In this document: one piece after another, positions 46,251 through 59,327 of the stretch
Numbering within the stretch: position 1 is the stretch's first letter
How the letters are laid out: every line of letters begins with the position of its first letter
NCBI GenBank assembly: GCA_963662155.1
Contig: OY759265.1
Span: 9,466,193-9,530,192 of the forward strand
Length of the DNA: 64,000 nucleotides
Direction: 5' to 3'
DNA from: Lamellibrachia columna
Lineage: Eukaryota > Annelida > Polychaeta > Sabellida > Siboglinidae
Program-made: the position numbers and the translations under genes
The notes under the pieces: generated by a model
Databases searched by the model: none
What the model saw: the letters and a program-made list of their open reading frames with translations, nothing else
What the model was told of the DNA's origin: nothing

Positions 46251-47135
46251 CTCACATACACACACGCACGCACGCACGCGCGCACACACTCACACAAGTC
46301 AAATCATGCTCAGTCACACGGATTATTGTAGCGAAAACGTCAATAACGTGGTACAAAATGGTACAAAACAAATATGCTTAGATAACAACTTATACGTACA
46401 TCTTACAATATTATAAGCCTCCCGTAGACTGGAGTACCCCACCTGTGTCACGGGGTTCGTGTTATTCGTGATGACGCCGATAAACCCGCTAGATGCCGCC
46501 ACTTTCAACACATTCGCCTCGATCACGTGACATATCTCCACCTGTTCGGCGGGCGGCAGATCTTTGTCGACGCACAGACAGAAGTTGAACATGAGACGGC
46601 CACGACAGGTGTTCATCAGCTGGTGCTTGACGGGCTCTTCGAAGCGACGCAGCAAACATAGGATTGGCGCCATGCTCTCGTGGTGCTGAAGACGACAACA
46701 TACATAGGATTGGCGCCATGCTCTCGTGGTGCTGAAGACGACAACATACATAGGATTGGAGTCATACTCTCGTGGAGCTGAAGACGACAACATACATAGG
46801 ATTGGAGCCATACTCTCGTGGTGCTGAAGACCACAACATACATAGGATTGGAGTCATACTCTCGTGGTGCTGAAGACCACAACATACATAGGATTGGAGT
46901 CTTACTCTCGTGGTGCTGAAGACAACATACATTGGCGCCAAATATGGATTTTTATCCCACAGTTGGTCTCTCGACCAGCTTACCGTTGCATACTTAATCT
47001 TATATTGTTATGTTATATAACAGCTGGTTACAGCTTTGGCTACACTGTCAACTCGAAATTGTATCTCATTTTACGAGCTGTTCTACTCATTGTTTTATGT
47101 ATGTATGATTTATACAATTCCGAAATAAACTCTCT

Positions 47136-47227
<92 letters not shown>

Positions 47228-50200
47228 CCTGCACACTGACGCCGGCGAAGTAGTCGAACAGGAAGTCTCCGCCAACGACGCGGCCGCCCTCTCGCTCCAG
47301 CACGACCAGCGACAGGTCTCCCTTGGACGCCTCGGTGTAGAGACTGCGGGCGAACAGCATCATCTCGCACCGCGTAACGCCCAGCAGCACATCGAGTGGC
47401 TCCTTCGCCACGAAGCTCTCGGCCAGCACGTCAACGATGGCGCTGCTGTGATTCACATCCACCAGGCGGCGCACCTCGTATCGGGACGTCGTGTGCAGCG
47501 GCGCGTGTCCGATCCGCTTGGCGCACTGTGGAACGTGAAGGCAGGCTGTTTTTGAGTTTATATTATCCAAACTATTTTACAGGCGTTGCACGGAGAGAAA
47601 AGGCAGTCATCGTATTTTCCACTGATCTACATTATTATCTAGGTGAGTGAGGTTTTTTTCTACATGAAGCCACGGTCAGCTACAATGTTACTACGTTATA
47701 GCAAGTCGTTATTATCTTTACGATGACACAGAAAACGGCCACCCCGGGGGCCCCATGTGGATGGTTCCACATCCGACACCCCCCTCCATGTCTGTCAGAA
47801 GGGCCCCTGGATCACTACACAGTTTCGTCCGGATCGGCCCACAAATGCGGCCGTGCATAAGACACAGGATAGAGGCGGGCGGGTGGGCAGGCACTTCGAT
47901 TTATATATTAAATTAATTTGTGAATGTTCTCGATTAACAGTTTGCAGGATTACTGTTTGGTCTATGCATTTAAGTCAGATCAAGTCAGTAGCCGTCCTCT
48001 CTTTCGCTTTCTTGTTCAAGTCACTGCCGTAGCAGAGGGCCGGTGAGACCTACTTACCTTACAGACGTGATCAATGATATCTTGGACCGTACGCGCGCCG
48101 CTGAACTCATCAATAGCAATGTGCAGGCCGTGCGTACGTAACTGCACGATAGTCGCCACCATGCTGAAGCGAAAGGAGATGTCATCTACACTTTCTTTAT
48201 CGACTAAACGACTTCACAAGTTCATATGTCATTCTTATGCCCGCTACACGCATCCCGACTTTTTTATGGCGGGCTTTACGGTTTCCTCTTAAGGCTTACG
48301 GTTTCCCCTTAAGGCTTACGGTTTCCCTTAAGGGTTACAGTTTCCCCTTAAGGCTTACGGTTTTCCTTAAATCTGACGATCTTACAGACATAGAAGACAT
48401 TCATTTAAGTTCTTAGCGTTTTTGAAGAATTGTTTTATTACGGGATACAGCCCGCGTTTGTCACGTGGCAGATCCTCAGTTCAAATCAGTCCGAAGAGCG
48501 ACTGACGAGAATATATTATCTGAGTGCAGTCAACTGCGTCATCGTCTCGTCATCGTCTCGCGAGATCCAATAACTAAATCCCAGTTTGCACGGCGAGCCG
48601 TTTGTTTGTGTATCCAGTCTCATATGTGTGCTCCACTCAGAGCTGGCACCTGTGGCACACTAGTAGGCACGTACCTGGGTGTTAAGGTGGTGGGGGCGGC
48701 TAGCGTGTCAGTTGATTTTTTCATTGTTTCTTCATAACATGCTAGGATATACTGAACTAAACGTCGACACCACAAAAAATCACATGGCATTAACGTCATA
48801 TTTCACCAATACATCCTTTAAAAGCGCAATCCCTTGAGTTCCCGGAAAAGCGACAATGTTTCCATAGTAACGACCGCGTGCGCTACGATGTTTGAACCAG
48901 TTATATTCGTTCGTCGTGAAAGCGGACCACATCGTCTAGTTACTGTAATGTTAGTATACATCAGTATTATATCTATCTAACTAAATCAAGTACTTAAACC
49001 AGCAAATATCAGCGTTCAGTGAGCGTTAACGCAGTTTATCGTGCCTTTGACATGGACGGAAATGCCGACGATTATGTGACCTGGTGACCCCGCGGGATAA
49101 TGGGCCAATCAAAATGACCGTAAACACAACCTGCCACAAGCATTTGTTGAGATTGTATTTTCATTAATAATCAGGAAATTATGTTTAAAATATGGTTTGA
49201 GAAAAACTACAACACTCTCGACGTTGCAATTTTGCGTATGAACGGGTCTTACGTGCAAGCAACGTACTACAGCAGTAAATTACGATTGGTGAAGGGTTTG
49301 TGTCAAAACTACACTGCCACTTTAGGCTGTCATTCAACTATTGTTTAATTAATTCACGGTGGTGTAGCAGACATATTTGGTTATGTTAACCAAAATCTGC
49401 CATAAAGTTATCAGTTACACTGTCATACTTATATGTATATCATTTATTTCTGTGGGGATTGTCTCAAAACGATTAAACTTCGTTTTAGTGGATATTCTTT
49501 CACATTTACAAAAATGTTTTAAAAACCTTGTAACATAACCAAATTAATTAATTCTCAATTTTGTTTTAATCTGGTATATTACATAGTATTTCGACTACAA
49601 TCTGTGAAGAAATTGTTAATTTATCTTTAAAACTTCTACTGAAACTAATCAATTCAAGACAAGCATATAATAGCCACTCGAGCTACCTTAACGCCGACAC
49701 GAATACTCGATTCATGTGATACAGACCTGACAGAGTTTCCACCCAGCTCGAAGAACGACGCCTTCCGCGAGATGGCGCTAGTCGGCATGTTCAGGTTGAG
49801 TGCGATGATGTTGAGTGCTTTGTGACCTTTCTCGTCTAACACGGCGAGTTCCTGCGAGCTCTGCCGATTGAAGGCTTTCTCGTAGATCCTCCGTAGAATC
49901 ACCCGGTCCACCTTGCCTGTGTGAGGCTACGGAAAAACATAACGGTAGAGGTTTAACAATCCGGGACAAGGGACAAGTAAACGTCTTCGGCTGACTCATT
50001 GCAAGGAAATAGGATGCGCCTACATCCCACCCAATTCTAGACATGGTAGGTGTTGTGATTAAGGTATGGAGTTGTTCAGTTGGATGCCAATAACCCATTT
50101 CATGCAAATAAGAAGTCGTCAGGCAATGCTACAGTCTGATCATCACATCGATTCATACCTGGTGTCGTACTAGAAACTCATATCATATTTGTGTAGCTGT

Positions 50201-53200
50201 TATCCAAAAAAAATATAACTATATGACGTACCAGAAAGCCCGGTTGTTATTAGTTAATGCTTGGTGTTTCCTGTTTTGTTGCAACATCGGACATTGTAAC
50301 CACGTGGAGGTAAATTTCGTCTTTGTTAATATAAAAAATATTAACGCAGTTCACTTTCGATATGGCATTAAAACGATATTAGTCAATGGAAACAAAAACG
50401 CTATGCCTGCAGCTAATTAAGACACACATTTATTTTAAAAGATAGCGTGACTACCAGCAAGCAAACAAACAAACCCGTATTTATCTGCATCCAATAAAAT
50501 ACATAGCAGCTTGTCAAAGAAAACAGCGCCTTGGTTGTCGTGAGCCAAACACGTGTTACACACCTGCAGCGGTATCTCGCCGAGATGCAGTAGTTTCGGT
50601 CGCATGTAGACCGGCAAACACTTGCGAGATGCCTCTGTCAACTCGCTCTCGATTCGCGTCTGTCGCTCGCCGGACAGCGTCGTGTAGTAAGCGACAATCA
50701 CGTTGGAAATCTCGCTGAAACGGTGACACAGAACGACCGTTTTGTCGACGCCTGCGCAGTCGTTGATCACGGTCTCAATCTCATTGATGTTGACCCGCTG
50801 ACCCCTTATCTTCACCTGCGCGCGCATGTCAATTAACAAGGTTTTAGTTGTCATAGCAATCTCACCACAATTTATACCAACGAGTTATATAGTTTTTTGA
50901 TTTCTTAATTTTAGTTTCAGTTTTAGTTGCGCTTACGATGGCAATAAGTTTTCCGAAGTATTTTATCCCAGCCCAATGTTGAAATCGTTATCAACCTTCA
51001 TCATTGTAAAATGCAATGTTATAAATGATGAATGGAATGATGTTATGCAGTTAAAATACAATATTATCATATACTACCTTTGATTGGAGTACATGTGACA
51101 ATAGGTTTAAAAAACTGGAGAAATGTGCAGATCAAATTAAAATAAATTATAAGTTTTATTGGAAAGAAAACTATCAAACGCTGGGAGTTCCCTGTTATCG
51201 AAGCAGACAATGAGAGGAGTTTTCACAAACTTCGAGTCAATGGCGAGACGTATAACTAACCTGCATGTCCTTGCGTCCTTCGTAGATGAGCCTGTCTTCA
51301 ACGACGCGACCGAAGTCACCGGTTCTGTAGAGAACGTCATACTGGTCTTCGGTGGTGCCGGCGAACGGATTAGGGACGAAATCGGAGTCGCTTGCCGAAG
51401 CACCTTCACCAGCGACGTAGCCGGCTGCGACGTTCAGCCCGCTCACGCACAGCTCGCCGACCTACGGGCGGGGAACTGTTTGCATTCTGCATCGAGGTGC
51501 TTTGGGACGGGCAGCAAAAAACAAATTTGGCATAAGACTGGATTGGAAGAAACTGAACCAACGAGACAGCTTTGTATATCTGGGTGGAGCAGTTTGCGGG
51601 GACGTCGGCACGGAGACGGACATTCGCATTAGAGGGCAGGGGCGAGTGCGTGGAGGAAAGTGGAAGGGGTGAAGCTATATGGAAAGGTTCTTAGCTCATG
51701 CATAACACCAGCATACATATACGGCCTAGAGACCATGGCGGTGACAGAAAAACAACAAGAGAAACTGCAAGTTTGCGAGAATAACTGGGTGAGAAGAATT
51801 GCTGGAGTGAAAAGAATCGACAAACGAAGAATGGAGGAGTTGAGGGAGGAAGTTGGTGTGAAAGAGAGCCTCACGAGGAAGTTGGTGTGAAAGAGAGCCT
51901 CACGAGGAAGTTGGTGTGAAAGAGAGCCTCACGAGGAAGTTGGTGTGAAAGAGAGCCTCACGAGGAAGTTGGTGTGAAAGAGAGCCTCACGAGGAAGTTG
52001 GTGTGAAAGAGAGCCTCACGAGGAAGTTGGTGTGAAAGAGAGCCTCACGAGGAAGTTGGTGTGAAAGAGAGTCTCATGAGGAAGTTGGTGAGAGAGAGTC
52101 TCATGAGGAAGTTGGTGAGGAGCCGACTAAGGTGGGCTGGACATGTCGAAAGAATGGGTACGATTGACGAAGAGAGCGGATGCGCTTGGAGTGGAGGGTA
52201 GAAGGAGAAGAGGAAGACCGAGACTGAGATAAGAGGACTGCGTGAAGAGAGATTTAGTGGGAGTGGGAGGGGAATGGAGAATGAGGACGAGGGATAGAGG
52301 GGCGTGGAGACGATTGGTGGAGACAATAGTAAAACTGGACTAGTTAAGAAGAAGAAGGGGAAACATAAATCGACGGCAGGTATCATTGCCAGCATCACCC
52401 GGACTACAGGAAAAAGGAGGAGAGCAACATTCGTGGCGTGCGGTCGATGCATACAGGGCGCCAACAATGAACCGTTCTTAGGATAAACACATTTTCATGT
52501 GCAGTCATATAGGATATCATTAAATTGGAGGCCTCAGTGTATCAATTCATGGTAGATATCACAGACAAGGAAAGAACTTATAATAATAGGGTATAACATG
52601 TGAACAACATAGCAAAGTCGTGTGCCATTGACACACAAGGCTGACGGTGGAGCAGTGTTGTGGGCATACCTCTCCGCGCGGCAGCAGCTCCAGGTCCTCC
52701 CCAAGCACGTACATGTTGCTGTTGCACATGGGCACGCCGATCGACAGCTTCCCGTCGACGCTCTTCGCCTCCGCGTCGTCCGCTGACGAGAACATCTCAT
52801 AGGTGACGTCAGCCATCGTCTCCGAGCTGCCGTAGAGATTGGCGAAGCGGCGGCCGTCCGCGAACACGGCAAAGAACTTGGCGAGGAGAGACGGCTGCAA
52901 CGTCTCGCTGTTGCTGAGCCAGAGCCGCAGTTTCGGCAGACGGCGGTCGCCGCCGGACACCGACAGGCAGAAGAGGAGACTCCGCAGTAAGGACGGCACC
53001 ATGACCAGACGGGTCACCTGCTCCTCCTCTAGCAGCTCCATGAAGCGCTCAGGGTTCGTCGTGGTGCCCTGCCCGCATCACGTAACGGCATCATTTCAAC
53101 TGAATCTATACTCCCGGCATTTAACATAAGCACATTCGAATTTAAAACACAGCAGTGCCACTACAAGTATATAGTATTACTGGATGAACAGTTTCAGGAT

Positions 53201-56200
53201 AAAACTCAGATTGTGTAAATGAACCTTGAAGTTGTCGCTATTTTCGTAAAGTGTTAAGTTATTTATTTATGGTTGAATTTAACTATACCTTAGGAGCGAT
53301 GACGAGTGGAATCAGCCTGAGGAGACAACTGAAGATCTCAACGATTGAGTCAACGAACAGCAGCGACGTCTTGAAGCAGCCGACCTCGTCGTCGCCAAAC
53401 GGGAGGTCCGTCCATTGCCAGCACAGCCTGTTCATGGCTGTTGTATGATCCAGACGCACCCCCTTCGGCCGGCCGGTGCTGCCGGATGTGTAGATGACGC
53501 AGAGGAGTTCGGGAGGCCGCAGCATCTCCCCAGGAGCGAGGTTTGTCGTGCTGACGGTAGAAACAGTTCACAACAATTACAATAAAAGGGCATTGTAGGG
53601 TATACTTAAACATTTTCTACAAATGTTATTTCTTGGTGGATGTATGATTTTAACAATTGACTGATGAGTCAGAATTCTAGCAATTTGAGCTTTTTTTGTA
53701 ATTATTGTAACTATACTAATAACTTTGATAGTTTTGTACGATTTAACTGACATTTAAGTGTGGGTATTGTACAACAAAAACTAATATAACTGGTTTTATC
53801 ATTCATTTGAATAAATCCAATATATGACCCCGACGCATACATTTTGGCCATGCTATTATCTTTGAATGTTTTCTTGGCTAAAGTGTTATTCAGTTATTCA
53901 ATTACTTGATAACTTTAACGCTCAGAAACCGTTGGGTATATGTAACTAATCATAATAACAGTAATCAAGCAAGTATGACATAAGTATAGTACAATGCAGG
54001 GAACACTTTACATGACAAATAATAACACGAAGGAATACCCTGAAGACAGTTAATGGAATAGTTATTTAAGAACAAGACATCAACGGAAGGCTGGAATCTG
54101 TTAAAACTTTTGACAAAGTGCCACATCAAAGATTGCTACTTAAATTAAAAGCCCATGGTATCGGGGATAGCATAACTGACTGGATAGAACAATGGCTGAC
54201 TGACAGAAGACAACGAGTTGTAGTAGATGGCGAAGTTTCAAATTGGAAATCGGTTTTGAGTGGGGTACCTCAAGGATCAGTATTAGGACCTATATTATTC
54301 TTAATTTATATCAATGACTTGGACGAGAGTATAACAAGTAACGTACTGAAATTTGCGGACGACACAAAACTGTTTAGAAAGGTTAATACTGATGGTGATA
54401 AACAACATTTACAAAACGATCTAGACAGATTAGTGAAATGGTCTGAGAAATGGCAGATGCTGTTCAATTTTGGGAAATGTAAATGCCTACATACAGGACA
54501 TGGGAACTTGAATGTAAACTATAAAATGGGAGCTACTGTTCTTGGTACTACTGTAAAAGAAAAGGACTTAGGAGTTACAATAAGCGCTGATATGAAAGTT
54601 TCAGAGCAGTGTGGTATTGCAGCTTCAAAGGGTAATCAAATTCTTGGATTGATTAGAAGAAACATAACATATAAGGGAAAAAAGTTAATTATACCTCTTT
54701 ATAAAGCAATAGTTAGACCTCATTTAGAATACTGTATACAAGCATGGAGACCATATCGTAAGAAGGATATAGATACGCTTGAACGCATACAAAGGAGAGC
54801 AACTAAAATGATTCCAGAACTTAGAGACCTTAGTTATGAAGAACGCCTGAAAGAATGTGGTTTAACAACTCTAGAGACAAGGAGGTTAAGAGGAGATCAG
54901 ATTGAAGTTTTTAAGATATTGAATGGGTATGAAAATATTGATAGAAATATGTTTTTCTCACTCAAGAAGGATAGCAGAACTAGAGGACATGAGGTAAAAT
55001 TAGTAAAGGATCAATGTAGATTGGACATCAGGAAGCACTCGTTCTCACAGAGGACAATAAATGAATGGAACAAACTGTCTACAGATTGTGTAACTGCTAG
55101 CAGCGTGAATATGTTTAAAAACAAGGTTGACACATATATCAGGAGGGCGGGTTATAAGTAGGTGAACATTGTTGGACTCTCGATAAGCCAATGGCTTCCT
55201 TGTCCACTTGCCATCTGGGCCTTTGGCTTGGATGGCAAATCTTGTTAAATCTTGTTAAACTCTGATGTTGCATTGGTGTTGTGATACACGCGATTATACA
55301 TAGCCTACCTGACATCCCCGGCAACTGCTGCCGCCACCAATTCGGTCAAGTCTAGCAGAAGGAAACTCGACCAGACGGTGTCTGTGTCTCGCTTGAACTC
55401 CGACTTGCCATCAACGACGATACACAGTGGCGCCGCCTCGTGGAGCGTGTAGCGCACTCGGTTGATGGCGGAGTGAGAGTCGACGGGAAGGTAGGCAGCG
55501 CCTGTCTGCGAAAGACAGACATACACACAGACAGACTGACAGACAGTATATTTTGCAATTTGCTTACAGCTGTTCGGTGGTGTACATATACCACAAGTAT
55601 CGCTGTGTAATGGGTGCATATGGGCAATCATGCATGTGAGTTCATGATGGATTACGCGGGTTAACATCATTATAAGGAATGTTGCTGATATTACGTGATA
55701 TTTCTGTTATGCCATCTTCGTCCTTGATATCTCTCGGGTTGACATAAATATAAGGAACGCAAGTTCCTCTTTTATGCGAGTCCACTTACTTTTTTTGCCG
55801 GCAATTCTATTCTCAATATAACAATCGAAGATCTTTCCCTTTAATTTATAACTTTTTAAAGCATTTAAAACGTTTTCGTTCTTTACTTTAATAATAGACA
55901 TAATCCTTAAAGAAAAACGTTCCACGACTAACTAATTTTCTTAAATGGGAAATATGGGATAACATTGGCAAAATAGAAACGAATTTTGTGTACGTCTTAC
56001 AAACATAAAGCACCACTTAAGTTGAATTCAACTAGATAAAAAAGGAGAAAAGAACCTTCTTGAGAAGGGAAAAGGTTGTAAACCTCGAAACATTAGACAA
56101 AAAGAGGAATGTGGCGTGTAGTAGTTTCCGCCCCGTGCAACGCTCTTGGTGGAAGAGGGTACAATGTGAATGCGAAAAGAAGAAGAAGAAGGAAGAAGAA

Positions 56201-56712
56201 AAATATGATAAAGAAGAAGAATAGGAGAGAAGAGAATAAAAAAAGTTGGAAGAAGATGAAGAAAAAGAAGAAAAGGTTATCAGAAGAGGATAGAAGAAGA
56301 GGAGGAGGAGGATATATGATGTAGTAGAAGAATTAGAAGAAGAAGAAGATAATATGGAAGAAGAAAAGGAAGAAGAAGAAAACAGAAGAAGAAGGAGTAG
56401 AAGAAGACATACTTTGACGATTGCAAGCAAGACGACAATGAGAGTGTCGCACGGCTCGACGTCGACAACGACCACGGCGTCCTTCTCGAGCCCGGTCTGC
56501 CTCTCACGCACGCGCCGACAGAAGATCCGCGCCACGGCGTTGGCGCACTCGTTCACTTCGGCGTAGCACCGACGGCTTTCGCCGAATCGAAGGCCGTGCT
56601 CAGCCGCTCTATTGTCTGCCGAGACGGCCCGCTCAAAATAGCGGTGGAGCGTGTCTAGTGGCTCCGATGGAAGGTCGCGTTTCTCACCGAAGAGCACGCT
56701 CTGCCCAGCCAT
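45756..56712 (-). CDS. ebony: ebony-type NRPS-like enzyme (beta-alanyl-bioamine synthase family), 866 aa, 11 exons
   Basis: Exons (minus): 56712-56413, 55505-55309, 53550-53289, 53068-52670, 51461-51261, 50815-50564, 49926-49727, 48163-48058, 47525-47229, 46685-46443 and 45899-45756. All are GT-AG and all phases match. The adenylation core motifs are YTSGSTGRPKGV (about 186), NLYGSSET (330), YRTGD (431), GRKDMQVKIRG (450) and TGKVDR (540). FKTSLLFVDSIVEIF (about 226) carries the Asp position used for the amino group in insect Ebony. The carrier-domain Ser is in FFELGGNS (602). Residues 640-866 match the amine-selecting GNAT-like domain (GVITNNTNPVTQ; FAHAPEDYY). Insect Ebony is about the same length and conjugates beta-alanine to dopamine or histamine; substrates here are inferred. 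The frame is open upstream to an ATG at 56952, but the 56712 start fits the Ebony N-terminus. Confidence 0.92.
45903..46012. repeat. 20-bp tandem repeat abutting the ebony exon 11 acceptor
   Basis: Plus-strand unit GCGGCTGAGAACGTACCGGA, five to six copies, beginning only a few bases from the exon 11 start at 45899. On the gene strand each unit holds ACGTTCTCAG, which looks like a 3' splice site. The true acceptor CGTTCCTGTTGCAG appears to be a diverged unit. Confidence 0.85.
46055..46320. repeat. CA/CACG-rich microsatellite cluster, ebony intron 10
   Basis: ACACAT-rich sequence followed by (CACG)n blocks at about 46198-46250 and 46260-46280. No gene content. Confidence 0.85.
46640..46925. 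repeat. 46-bp minisatellite containing the ebony exon 10 splice acceptor, 6 copies
   Basis: On the gene strand each unit has GTCTTCAGCACCACGAGAG followed by an ATG and CCAATCCTATGT. Acceptor-like CAG copies recur every 46 bp (46686, 46732, 46778, 46824, 46870, 46916). The copy nearest the exon is the in-phase acceptor, and the first 35-40 coding bases of exon 10 belong to the repeat unit. Confidence 0.92.
47133..47228. repeat. (GTGC)n microsatellite starting at the ebony exon 9 splice donor
   Basis: On the gene strand the exon ends CAG at 47229 and the intron begins GTGCGTGCGTGC, so the first repeat unit supplies the donor GT. About 24 units. Confidence 0.9.
48272..48370. repeat. 20-bp imperfect tandem repeat, ebony intron 7
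   Basis: Four to five units of CTTACGGTTTCCCCTTAAGG with small indels, about 110 bp upstream, on the gene strand, of exon 8. The remainder of intron 7 (48371-49726) shows nothing else I can support. Confidence 0.8.
51500..52345 (+). pseudogene. non-LTR retrotransposon 3' fragment (RT C-terminal region), not CR1
   Basis: Frames give SFVYLGGAVCGDVGTETDIR, then after a frame break LSSCITPAYIYGLETMAV, then NNWVRRIAGVKRIDKRRMEE, and after the 29-bp array RLRWAGHVERMG and a GRRRRGRPR-type tail. This order is typical of the C-terminal end of a common invertebrate LINE group. I cannot place the clade safely. It lies in ebony intron 4, antisense to the gene. Confidence 0.75.
51846..52118. repeat. 29-bp tandem repeat inside the LINE fragment, about 9 copies
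   Basis: The unit contains AGGAAGTTGGTGTGAAAGAG and AGCCTCACG. It arose from the LINE coding segment reading EEVGVKESLTRKLV. The last copies carry a shared variant (GTCTCATG). Confidence 0.9.
54095..55265 (+). mobile_element. CR1-type LINE, 5'-truncated, intact RT C-terminal half and 3' UTR
   Basis: The open frame 54118-55161 (347 codons) starts inside the RT at FDKVPHQRLLLKLKAHGIG. It keeps LSGVPQGSVLGPILFLIYIN and an intact FADDTKLF box, and runs to the family C-terminus (NEWNKLSTD, then YIRRAGYK and stop). The 3' UTR has TTGTTGGACTCTCGATAAGC and ends in two ATCTTGTTAA repeats near 55250, a CR1-like tail. It lacks the 5' half, so cannot be autonomous. It lies in ebony intron 2, antisense. 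This is the youngest-looking CR1 copy in the window. Confidence 0.9.
56165..56410. repeat. GAA/AGA-rich polypurine tract next to the ebony exon 1 donor
   Basis: About 240 bp of irregular AGAAGA/GGAAGAA, ending at the exon 1 donor GTATGT (56412 downwards on the gene strand). On the gene strand it is polypyrimidine TTCTTC. Confidence 0.85.
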
Positions 56713-57065
56713 GTCTCTTGCGAGTAAGCATCGACGAACGTATATCCCAATGACCAGAGCGCTCCGTTTGGTCTGTCGATTTGAGTTGACGTGGACGTCT
56801 GTGTATCGTCTCGTGCAGTTCCTTGTGCCATTCGTTGTTGAACTACATTTCGGCAGTGGATGTACACGCGTGCGTAGTCTGTGAAACGCAACCCAGTTCT
56901 CTGTCGCAGCAACTGTACGATCGTCAAAGTTTTCATTTAAACGCAGAAACAAGGTCGAAAAAAAATTAATAATAATAATAATAATAATAAAATTTATACA
57001 CTCATATCCATAGTAAGACCTGCTCAGGAGTGTTTACATTTCACTATAAAAGAATATATATATAT

Positions 57066-58610
<1,545 letters not shown>

Positions 58611-58624
58611 TCGATCACCTTAAA

Positions 58625-58775
58625 ATATTGATCTCATCTACATAATGGATCTCATCTACATAATGGATCTCATCTACATAATGGATATCATCAACATAAT
58701 GGATATCATCTACATAATGGATCTCATCTACATAATGGATATCATCTACATAATGTATCTCATCTACGTAATGGT
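58625..58775. repeat. 18-bp tandem repeat, about 8 copies
   Basis: Unit ATCTCATCTACATAATGG with ATATCATC variants. Confidence 0.9.
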
Positions 58776-58989
58776 CATTCGCCGGTTTAAACATGAATGT
58801 TGCAAACCCTCGAATCCTCCACATTTTTTCAATGTATATTGTACAGCTTGGAACGTGTCAATAATGTCACCCCAACCACGTAACCAATTTCGTACCGGAT
58901 GTGACGTGAGATATGGCGCTACTACGGCGAAACCTATTTCGTAAATCGTTATATAAAGTGCGCAGTGCATGTAGAATACAGCGATACGT

Positions 58990-59075
58990 TACACAGTGCT
59001 AGGACACATATGTACACAGTGCTAGGATACAGATGTACACAGTGCTAGGATACATATGCACACAGTGCTAGGACC
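58990..59075. repeat. 24-bp tandem repeat, 3-4 copies
   Basis: CACAGTGCTAGGATACATAT-type units. Confidence 0.8.
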
Positions 59076-59327
59076 AGGCAGCGCACTGCCGCCGGACCAG
59101 GCAGCGCACACTTGGCCAGCGGGGGGCATCTCGGGAAACGTCAGAATTGTGAACGGGAGACATTGTTACTGACCAGTGTGTAACCATAGCGACGTCGCTA
59201 GCGGCTCTCTTTTTATTATCTACCCATCCTTTGACCGCAAACTGTTTCAGACATAAAACAAACAATGCAGCACATATTTAGTTTTCAGTTTTATTATTCA
59301 CGAAATGGTACACAGAATAATCGGCAA

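Noticed and set aside
56713..56952. 80-codon N-terminal extension of the ebony-like protein
   Set aside because: The frame is open, but the residues do not look like Ebony, whereas the 56712 Met aligns with the usual N-terminus; kept only as an alternative.
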